Part shown: in pieces, positions 7,076 to 13,767 of the stretch
Position numbering within the stretch: the first letter of the stretch is position 1
How the letters are laid out: the number at the start of each line of letters is the position of its first letter
Source: Spirogloea muscicola
Taxonomy: Eukaryota > Streptophyta > Zygnematophyceae > Spirogloeales > Spirogloeaceae
Reading direction: 5' to 3'
Assembly (NCBI GenBank): GCA_009602725.1
Contig: WELB01000218.1
Span: 77,905 to 91,671 of the forward strand
Length of the DNA stretch: 13,767 bases
The notes under the pieces: generated by a model
Seen by the model: the letters and a program-made list of their open reading frames with translations, nothing else
What the model was told of the DNA's origin: nothing
Database searches by the model: none
Position numbers and translations under genes: made by a program

Positions 7076-7255
7076 GTGCGGAGAGGAATGGACAAGGTCT
7101 GAAGGAGCCGGAGCGCGAAGGACTAGGACTAAGACATCAGCCAGGGAACGCTTAGTACGCCCGCGCGCTGCACCTGCGGGCCGGCAGAAGAAAGTGCTCG
7201 CCCATTGAGAATAGGGGCTGGAAAAGCCAGCCCAAAAAAAGTATCAACAAAGGAC
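7076..7255. repeat. LINE-tail modules between elements
   Basis: This holds GGAATGGACAAGGTCTGAAG, a stretch GGACTAGGACTAAGACATC that recurs at 7859-7877, a tiny plus-strand scrap reading ALHLRAGR near 7165-7185, a CTCGCCCATTGAGA box and the hairpin 7215-7233. No gene. Confidence 0.4.
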
Positions 7256-7545
7256 GAGAAGGGGGCCAGGGGAAGCGCTAAGAACAACAAGCACACAAAG
7301 AAACAAAGCAGCTACGGATCACTCAGTAACTCCTGCTAAGCAGCCTCAGGTCAGAGACGCTAGGCTCCTGGAAGTGGGTCCCCCAGCAGAGCCCTCGCTG
7401 CTGCCTCTGGCTCTGGCCAGGGGACCCACTTCCAGGAGCCTAGCGTCTCTGACCTGAGGCTGCTTAGCAGGGGTTAAGAGTGATCCGTAGCTGCTTTGTT
7501 TCTTTGTGTGCGGTTTTTCTTAGCGCTTCCCCTGGCCCCCTTCTC
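7256..7545. repeat. Head-to-head palindrome of two LINE 3' ends
   Basis: Arms 7256-7384 and 7420-7545 are reverse complements with only scattered differences (roughly 93-95% by eye). The loop is 35 bases. Each arm, read outward from the centre, encodes QEPSVSDLRLLSRG or similar, a stop, then the LINE 3' flank (GTAGCTGCTTTGTTTC, TTAGCGCTTCCCCTGGCC). Tails therefore point outward, the reverse of the 1975-2364 element. Confidence 0.8.
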
Positions 7546-7665
7546 AGTGACCTCTAGTCAGGAGATGCAAGTCTGAGAAGCTAGCCGGTGGAAAGACGTC
7601 GCCCTGACGGAAGCCGGAGGACGCCGCCAAGCTCGGCCTGCGCGCAAGTGAACCGCGAAGGCAAG
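7544..7665 (-). pseudogene. LINE C-terminal scrap
   Basis: On the minus strand this reads FAVHLRAGRA, then in another frame SLAASSGFRQGDVF and FSDLHLLTRGH with TGA at 7544-7546. This is the terminal block of the LINE family, diverged (TRGH for SRGY), with one frameshift. It overlaps the edge of the palindrome by two bases. Confidence 0.5.
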
Positions 7666-7905
7666 AAAGAAGTGCTCGCCCATTGAGGATAGGGGCTGGG
7701 GGAAAAAGCGCGGCCAGCCCAAAGAAAGCGCGGCCAGATGGACTGGTGGCTGGGAAAGGCCAGCCCAGAGGAATGGACAAGGTCTAAAGGAGCCGGAGTG
7801 AGAAGGATCAACAGAGGACGAGAAGGGGGCCAGGGGAAGCGCTAAGACAAACTGCAAAGGACTAGGACTAAAATATCAGCCAGGGAACGCTCAGTAACCT
7901 CTACG
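7666..7905. repeat. LINE-tail modules, no gene
   Basis: This contains CTCGCCCATTGAGGATAGGG, AAGCGCGGCCAG twice, ACTGGTGGCTGGGAAAGGCC with GGAATGGACAAGGTCT, and GAGAAGGGGGCCAGGGGAAG, all shared with other blocks. No coding evidence. Confidence 0.4.
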
Positions 7906-8090
7906 AAGGCACGGGACCGCTGCATCGAGATCGCCAAACGCATTCGAAAGACTTGAGCGAGGGACCCGGCGACCAAGGGGCGTGAAGATGCAATGTCAGA
8001 ACAGGGGGAGGATGGATCATAGTTACGAGTGAGGAGCCTCAGATCCGACAGACTAGCTGCCGGAAATCTATCCCCAAAGACAGGTGATCC
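7906..8090 (-). pseudogene. Permuted LINE C-terminal scraps
   Basis: Two minus-strand pieces lie in the wrong order. At 7906-7985 is AGSLAQVFRMRLAISMQRSR, and upstream on that strand at about 8020-8085 is GDRFPAASLSDLRLLTRNY. In an intact element the second should follow the first, so these are separate or rearranged fragments. Confidence 0.5.
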
Positions 8091-8283
8091 TTCGTAACTC
8101 GGTTGCCTCGGATGCGCTCATGAGCTCTCCGTCTTTCTGAGCAAGTGCAAGGACCACCCGGCGGCGGTCCCAGGCGATTGCTTTGCATCGCCGGGCTGGC
8201 CGCCCTTGCAGCAGCCTCTGGTCTGCGCAGCGGGGTTGCTCTTCCTCCCTAGCCTGGCCTTTGGCTCCGTCTTGAACACCTGT
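8091..8283. other. No feature recognised
   Basis: This is unique sequence between the LINE-rich region and the Ala/Pro-rich reading frame. A frame-1 reading is open from 8206 to 8748, but it has no ATG before 8284. No promoter motif could be assigned. Confidence 0.3.
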
Positions 8284-11200
8284 ATGCATCTGGCTGGCAG
8301 CTTACAGTCGATTCCTTCTCCTGCCCCAACCCTTCGGTCCTTCCTCGACCCGACCGTTGGAGCAACCGCGATTGCCCCCCGCGCCGCCGCCGCCGCCGCC
8401 GCTGCGGCGGCGGCGGCGGTCCTTTCGCCCCCCGCTGCCGCCGGCTGGCGAGCTGGCGCCGACGAGCTCATGGCCGCGCCAGGCCCCGGAGCTTCTTCGG
8501 GCGTCACGCTCAAGGCCGCGCCAGACCCTGCCACCCCCCTCCAAGTGCCTCGCCGCTGCCGAGTTCCCCCGGTCCACCCTCGGCTGGGCAGCAGTTCCCC
8601 GTACCTGCGCCAGCGGCAGCTGCTCCTCCCGACGCTTCAAGCCCCACGGCGGCGGCCTCGGGCGCCCCGGCCTCCTCTACCCCGGCGGGAGCCGAGCTCG
8701 TCCTCCCCTACCAAGCGCCTCCTGTCTTCACGGGCAGCGACGGCCTGAGTACGAGCGAGGTTCTGTCCCTTCGGCCACCCAACTCTTGGCGGCCGCGGCA
8801 CCACCGGCCCNCTCCAGAAGCGGTACAGGTCGAGTCGATATGGCCCCCGTCAGCACGGCTCCCCCCGCTCTGTGGTACCTCCGGCCCTCCTTTCCCCCAC
8901 CCACCATCCCTCCTGCCATTGCTGCTTCCTCAACATCCTTTAGCAGCTCCAGAAGCGGTACAGGTCGAGTCGATATGGCCCCCGTCAGCACGGCTCCCCC
9001 CGCTCTGTGGTACCTCCGGCCCTCCTTTCCCCCACCCACCATCCCTCCTGCCATTGCTGCTTCCTCAACATCCTTTAGCAGCTCCAGAAGCGGTACAGGT
9101 CGAGTCGATATGGCCCCCGTCAGCACGGCTCCCCCCGCTCTGTGGTACCTCCGGCCCTCCTTTCCCCCACCCACCATCCCTCCTGCCATTGCTGCTTCCT
9201 CAACATCCTTTAGCAGCTCCAGAAGCGGTACAGGTCGAGTCGATATGGCCCCCGTCAGCACGGCTCCCCCCGCTCTGTGGTACCTCCGGCCCTCCTTTCC
9301 CCCACCCACCATCCCTCCTGCCATTGCTGCTTCCTCAACATCCTTTAGCAGCTCCAGAAGCGGTACAGGTCGAGTCGATATGGCCCCCGTCAGCACGGCT
9401 CCCCCCGCTCTGTGGTACCTCCGGCCCTCCTTTCCCCCACCCACCATCCCTCCTGCCATTGCTGCTTCCTCAACATCCTTTAGCAGCTCCAGAAGCGGTA
9501 CAGGTCGAGTCGATATGGCCCCCGTCAGCACGGCTCCCCCCGCTCTGTGGTACCTCCGGCCCTCCTTTCCCCCACCCACCATCCCTCCTGCCATTGCTGC
9601 TTCCTCAACATCCTTTAGCAGCTCCAGAAGCGGTACAGGTCGAGTCGATATGGCCCCCGTCAGCACGGCTCCCCCCGCTCTGTGGTACCTCCGGCCCTCC
9701 TTTCCCCCACCCACCATCCCTCCTGCCATTGCTGCTTCCTCAACATCCTTTAGCAGCTCCAGAAGCGGTACAGGTCGAGTCGATATGGCCCCCGTCAGCA
9801 CGGCTCCCCCCGCTCTGTGGTACCTCCGGCCCTCCTTTCCCCCACCCACCATCCCTCCTGCCATTGCTGCTTCCTCAACATCCTTTAGCAGCTCCAGAAG
9901 CGGTACAGGTCGAGTCGATATGGCCCCCGTCAGCACGGCTCCCCCCGCTCTGTGGTACCTCCGGCCCTCCTTTCCCCCACCCACCATCCCTCCTGCCATT
10001 GCTGCTTCCTCAACATCCTTTAGCAGCTCCAGAAGCGGTACAGGTCGAGTCGATATGGCCCCCGTCAGCACGGCTCCCCCCGCTCTGTGGTACCTCCGGC
10101 CCTCCTTTCCCCCACCCACCATCCCTCCTGCCATTGCTGCTTCCTCAACATCCTTTAGCAGCTCCAGAAGCGGTACAGGTCGAGTCGATATGGCCCCCGT
10201 CAGCACGGCTCCCCCCGCTCTGTGGTACCTCCGGCCCTCCTTTCCCCCACCCACCATCCCTCCTGCCATTGCTGCTTCCTCAACATCCTTTAGCAGCTCC
10301 AGAAGCGGTACAGGTCGAGTCGATATGGCCCCCGTCAGCACGGCTCCCCCCGCTCTGTGGTACCTCCGGCCCTCCTTTCCCCCACCCACCATCCCTCCTG
10401 CCATTGCTGCTTCCTCAACATCCTTTAGCAGCTCCAGAAGCGGTACAGGTCGAGTCGATATGGCCCCCGTCAGCACGGCTCCCCCCGCTCTGTGGTACCT
10501 CCGGCCCTCCTTTCCCCCACCCACCATCCCTCCTGCCATTGCTGCTTCCTCAACATCCTTTAGCAGCTCCAGAAGCGGTACAGGTCGAGTCGATATGGCC
10601 CCCGTCAGCACGGCTCCCCCCGCTCTGTGGTACCTCCGGCCCTCCTTTCCCCCACCCACCATCCCTCCTGCCATTGCTGCTTCCTCAACATCCTTTAGCA
10701 GCTCCAGAAGCGGTACAGGTCGAGTCGATATGGCCCCCGTCAGCACGGCTCCCCCCGCTCTGTGGTACCTCCGGCCCTCCTTTCCCCCACCCACCATCCC
10801 TCCTGCCATTGCTGCTTCCTCAACATCCTTTAGCAGCTCCAGAAGCGGTACAGGTCGAGTCGACATGGCCCCCGTCAGCACGGCTCCCCCCGCTCTGTGG
10901 TACCTCCGGCCCTCCTTTCCCCCACCCACCATCCCTCCTGCCATTGCTGCTTCCTCAACATCCTTTAGCAGCTCCAGAAGCGGTACAGGTCGAGTCGATA
11001 TGGCCCCCGTCAGCACGGCTCCCCCCGCTCTGTGGTACCTCCGGCCCTCCTTTCCCCCACCCACCATCCCTCCTGCCATTGCTGCTTCCTCAACATCCTT
11101 TAGCAGCTCCAGAAGCGGTACAGGTCGAGTCGATATGGCCCCCGTCAGCACGGCTCCCCCCGCTCTGTGGTACCTCCGGCCCTCCTTTCCCCCACCCACC

Positions 11201-11480
11201 ATCCCTCCTGCCATTGCTGCTTCCTCAACATCCTTTAGCAGCTCCAGAAGCGGTACAGGTCGAGTCGATATGGCCCCCGTCAGCACGGCTCCCCCCGCTC
11301 TGTGGTACCTCCGGCCCTCCTTTCCTCCACCCGCCATCCCTCCTGCCATTGCTGCTTCCTCAACCTCCATTAGCAGCTCCAGGAGCGGTACAGGTCGAGT
11401 CAACATGGCCCCCGTCAGCACGGCTCCCCCCGCTCTGTGGCACCTCCAGCCCTCCTAGTATAGGGCGTCATTTCATGTAG
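8284..11480 (+). CDS. Candidate Pro/Ala-rich tandem-repeat protein (spliced model)
   Basis: From ATG 8284 the frame reads MHLAGSLQSIPSPAP, then polyalanine (8382-8419), then GADELMAAPGPGASSG to TPLQ at 8544. A different frame then becomes protein-like: FPVPAPAAAAPPDASSPTA, LVLPYQAPPVFTGSDGL, EVLSLRPPN. It enters the 135-bp array as units containing PEAVQVESIWPPSARLPP and stops at TAG 11478-11480. A 47- or 50-nt intron (8545 GT to AG at 8591 or 8594) would join the frames in phase 0. Its size matches two introns of the neighbouring gene, but the donor GTGCCT is weak, and an indel is equally possible. The result would be about 1,049 residues, mostly 45-residue repeats. No family recognised. The N at 8811 makes the repeat number, and even the frame, uncertain. 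Confidence 0.3.
8382..8419 (+). repeat. GCC/GGC triplet palindrome (polyAla)
   Basis: Six or more GCC/CCG triplets run directly into GGC triplets with a short CTG centre, so the stretch can fold into a perfect GC hairpin. In the 8284 frame it encodes alanine throughout. Confidence 0.7.
8811..8811. other. Ambiguous base at array edge
   Basis: This is the only N in the window, exactly between unique sequence and the first base of the first 135-bp unit. It suggests an assembly join. Confidence 0.9.
8812..11456 (+). repeat. 135-bp tandem array, 19.6 units
   Basis: The period is exactly 135 bases: CGGTACAGGTCGAGTC recurs at 8821, 8956, 9091 and so on to 11386. Nineteen full units span 8812-11376 and a partial unit runs 11377-11456. 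Internal units appear identical except for T to C at 10864. The last full unit and the partial one carry several substitutions, including ATCCTT to CTCCAT and GATATG to AACATG. Since 135 = 45 codons, frames are preserved, and two plus frames and one minus frame are open through the whole array. Confidence 0.95.
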
Positions 11481-11523
11481 CCACATCCTTTGCGCCGCAT
11501 CCTTTGCACTTCTTCATTTTGTG

Positions 11524-11551
11524 CCTAAACCCAAAACCCTAAAGCCTAAAT
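11524..11551 (+). repeat. Degenerate telomere-type heptamers
   Basis: Four consecutive 7-mers: CCTAAAC, CCAAAAC, CCTAAAG, CCTAAAT. They match a rotated CCCTAAA, the plant-type telomere unit. The stretch also contains AAACCCTAA (11534-11542), known in plants as a telo-box. It may be an interstitial telomeric scar or a promoter element. Confidence 0.55.
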
Positions 11552-11691
11552 AGCACCGCGTGCCCTCTCTCTTTTCTAGTCCTTGTGGGCTCGCCCTCTG
11601 CACTTGTTGACCAGAGCTTGCGCAGCCATTTACTATTTGTGACAGAAGGTCACAAGTGGTAGTTTCACTTTCTGCCACCTTCCGGCCATTT

Positions 11692-11735
11692 TGGACCTTG
11701 TTCATTTCCTCTGGGCTGGCCTCTCACAGCCATTG
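11692..11735 (+). repeat. LINE-tail-like remnant
   Basis: TTGGACCTTGTTCATTTCCT, then GGGCTGGCC...ACAGCCATTGCC, parallels the LINE 3' modules at 1055-1100 and 4450-4485. It is the only piece of that repeat family seen right of the array. Confidence 0.4.
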
Positions 11736-12323
11736 CCTTACTAGAATTATTCTTTTTGCAGCCCTCGCCCCCTTTGAAATAGCTACTGGAAGAGCTGTCA
11801 TGGGTGTGGTACTCACTTTTGTGTAACTCCTGGGTGGCTTCGCCGTGAGGGTGCATTTTAATTTTTAGCACCTAGTCACAGGTCCTCACTCAATGCCATA
11901 TCTGTGCATGTGGGCTCCACATGATTCTGGTGCTTGCCTTCTGACGGCTGCCACGTAGTATTGATTATGTTCTAGCTCAATTTTTTAAATGTCATGAAGG
12001 TTCTGCTGGCAGGTGCTGCTCAAGCATATCCAGACTCGGACCCGAGTCAATGAACCCCAACACTTGAGATTTGGCGCTCCTAAAGCAGGCCACCACACTT
12101 TTGTTAGCGCCTTGCAGCTACCTGGTTGTAATCAGCTTTTGTACAAGCCTTAATGAAATGAAATGATTCCTGATTTACCTGTGATCTACCTTGTATTGAT
12201 TGCAACAATGATGGCACTCAGGCGTGTGCCATTGGATTCATGCACTTTCACCCCTTGATCCCCTAGTCTGCAAAAACTAGCTGTAGACTCAGTACTCAGA
12301 GCACTATAACTCAATGTCAGAAT

Positions 12324-13721
12324 TCATTCTAACAAGGTCCAGGAGCGGCGCTGCAGCAGCAAGGCCAGTGCAAGCAGGGCAAGGCCTGCCAGAGCGCCGG
12401 CCGAGCCCCACGATGCGATGACTGTGCCCAGAAAGGCCGCAAACGCCGTGGTGGTGTACGCGGCAGCGTCGGCCTCCCCAGGCAAGCCCAGGCGCCGCCG
12501 CGCCCAGAGTGCTACACGCACCACTGCAAACGTATGCCTGCAGCTCCCACACACAGCGATGCAGGACATACCCGTTACATTCAGCGTCCACCTCAAAGCA
12601 TCCACCTCAACCTGCATCCACTTGCTATTGGTGAAGCTGCAGTGTATAGTGGCGAAGGAGCAGTCGCAATGTCGCCGGCGGGCCTCACCCATACAGGTGG
12701 AGCTGGAAGGCGCGGCGCGTGCTGCGCGGCCACGCTAGCAGCCGCAGCCCTGCGGCGCTCCACAGGGCGCCTGCGGTGGCGTACCCGGGGCCCGTCGCAG
12801 CAACATGACCAGCGGCAAGGGGCGCGAGGGCGATCGTCGTCGGCCCACAGACCAGCGCCGCTGGCCGCCACAGAGAAGACCCCACAGTGACTTACACGCT
12901 AGGTAGGCCATGACAGCGCCGCCGGGCACAGGCGACCACAATCACGACAACTTTGCTGCAACTACAGCAGAGTGTCGAAGGCACAGCAGCAGTCAAGCCC
13001 CAATTGCGTTGGCCACTGCCGCATACCAAACCTGCCAAACCCTGGACGGCGAACACAGCGGGGTGCGGGAGCAGAAGCAGGCCGAGCGCGCCCGCGGCGA
13101 GTGTGAGCACGGCGCCGGCGACATGCCAGGAGATTGCTGCGCCATAATATGTAACGCTGCCCCTCAGGAACGCCTGCAGACGTTCATCAGCGACCACCCA
13201 GCAGAACTCTTGAGCACGCTTGCGCTGCAGCGGCAGCAGGCAGGGCCGCTGGCACGAAGTCCCGGCGCGTAACAACACGGACTGTGGCCAACATGGCGGC
13301 CGCCTTGGCTGGCTGACATGCGTTCGGGATTCGAGTCCAGATCGGGATCATGGGTCGGGATGCCGGCACACCTTCGCCTGGACGTACTGGCGCAGCACGA
13401 GCGCGTCGAGGACGAGCAGGCCGCCTGCACAGCAGCGGCGCTGAGCACTTGAGCGATTAGCTCGAGGTCGGCGAAGCTCTGCGCTGCATCCGAGCTGCGC
13501 AATGGCCGCCAGATGGCGGTCCCGGCGTGGAAGCTCGTGACAGCTGCTGCGCCTTCTCCGACACTAAGTTTACGCTAGCATGGACGCCACGAGCACTCTG
13601 GCGGTCACATGAAAAGCCATACAGCAAGACGAAGTGGTTCACCCGTAATGCAGAGCTCCGGGAAGCCGAGCGAGGCGATGGCGGCGGCGGGCTGCACAGG
13701 CCGCAGCCGGCCCGCCGCCAT
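12324..13721 (-). CDS. Spliced gene for multi-pass membrane protein (253 aa)
   Basis: Six exons on the minus strand: 13721-13643, 13424-13372, 13224-13032, 12860-12689, 12636-12572, 12523-12324. All introns are GT-AG (donors GTGAAC, GTGTGC, GTTTGG, GTGAGG, GTATGT; acceptors end in CAG) and phases 1,0,1,2,1 join cleanly into 762 nt. Introns are 218, 147, 171, 52 and 48 nt. The start ATG lies in GCCATGGCG, a good initiation context. Likely membrane segments: about residues 12-37 (weak), 74-96 (AISWHVAGAVLTLAAGALG), 100-128, 208-226 (AYTTTAFAAFLGTVIASW) and 229-244 (AGALAGLALLALALLL). A basic loop with KRKR and DERLQAF lies near residues 44-64. The C-terminus is QRRSWTLLE. Family and function not recognised. 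Exon 4 may instead start at a later AG (GCCACCGCAG), which would remove one membrane segment. The last three exons are the firmest. Confidence 0.6.
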
Positions 13722-13767
13722 GGCACGCCGCCGCAGCGGCAACGGCGTGGCCGGCGGCCCATGCGCC

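Larger units (their letters stand above)
11481..12323. other. Intergenic, less GC-rich
   Basis: No gene recognised. It contains telomere-like heptamers (11524-11551), a small hairpin (11637-11655), a LINE-tail-like remnant (11692-11735) and TGTAA at 11822-11826, the green-algal polyadenylation motif, which could serve a plus-strand transcript. From about 11760 to 12300 I see no repeats or structure. Confidence 0.4.

Noticed and set aside
8728-11421. Minus-strand open frame of 897 codons through the array
   Set aside because: Its openness follows from a stop-free 45-codon unit. The diverged right-hand units change this frame mostly by replacement (about seven of nine), and the left part has no protein-like lead-in.
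8812-11456. CRISPR array
   Set aside because: The whole 135-bp unit is repeated without variable spacers, and the setting is eukaryotic.
8357-11458. Plus-strand 1,033-codon frame taken as the real gene
   Set aside because: It is open, but its region before the array is Arg/Pro/Ser-rich and looks like a shifted reading of a better Ala/Pro/Asp/Glu-containing frame. I cannot exclude it, so the array is annotated as a repeat and the CDS call has low confidence.
11840-12300. tRNA or other structured RNA
   Set aside because: I looked for cloverleaf arms and conserved tRNA boxes by eye and saw none.
12418-13272. Plus-strand ORFs opposite the membrane-protein gene
   Set aside because: They are Arg/Ala/His-rich shadows of the GC-rich minus-strand exons and cross intron positions without protein-like continuity.

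Overview
The window looks like repeat-rich nuclear DNA of a eukaryote, most likely a green-lineage alga. I infer this from a gene split by GT-AG introns, high GC, CG-rich blocks and degenerate heptamers of the plant/green-algal telomere type (CCCTAAA). The species cannot be named from the sequence. There is no rRNA or tRNA gene that I could recognise and no prokaryotic operon structure.

Positions 1-8090 are a graveyard of non-LTR (LINE-type) retrotransposon 3' ends. At least ten fragments on both strands encode pieces of one C-terminal region: an AWL..P linker, a Cys-x-Cys...His-x3-Cys knuckle, a restriction-like-endonuclease-like segment, and a tail with SLAQVxRMRL and a C-terminus SDLRLLSRGY. 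No reverse transcriptase core or endonuclease N-terminus is present, and most fragments carry frameshifts or stops. Their 3' flanks share a module containing a perfect or near-perfect hairpin (GGGCTGGC-TTT-GCCAGCCC) next to TGTCCATTCTTTTT and a GGGCGAGC box.

These fragments lie in a clear architecture. A segment of about 3.7 kb (393-4098) is followed directly by a diverged tandem copy (4097-6798). Comparing the copies exposes two insertions present only in copy A. One is about 490 bp (1942-2431), palindromic, and flanked by a 5-bp direct repeat CGCAG. The other is 626 bp (3284-3909) and carries a plus-strand LINE 3' end placed inside a minus-strand relative. Copy B alone has a roughly 110-bp foldback. 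A further head-to-head palindrome lies at 7256-7545.

Positions 8091-11480 hold a GC-rich, Pro/Ala-rich candidate coding region that runs into a near-perfect tandem array: 19 full 135-bp units plus a partial one. The unit is 45 codons long and open in three of six frames. A single N at 8811 sits exactly at the array's left edge, so the copy number is uncertain.

Positions 11481-12323 are unique, less GC-rich intergenic DNA with four telomere-like heptamers and one LINE-tail remnant. Positions 12324-13721 on the minus strand fit a six-exon gene for a 253-residue multi-pass membrane protein with two introns of about 50 nt. This is the best candidate for an intact cellular gene. I do not recognise its family.
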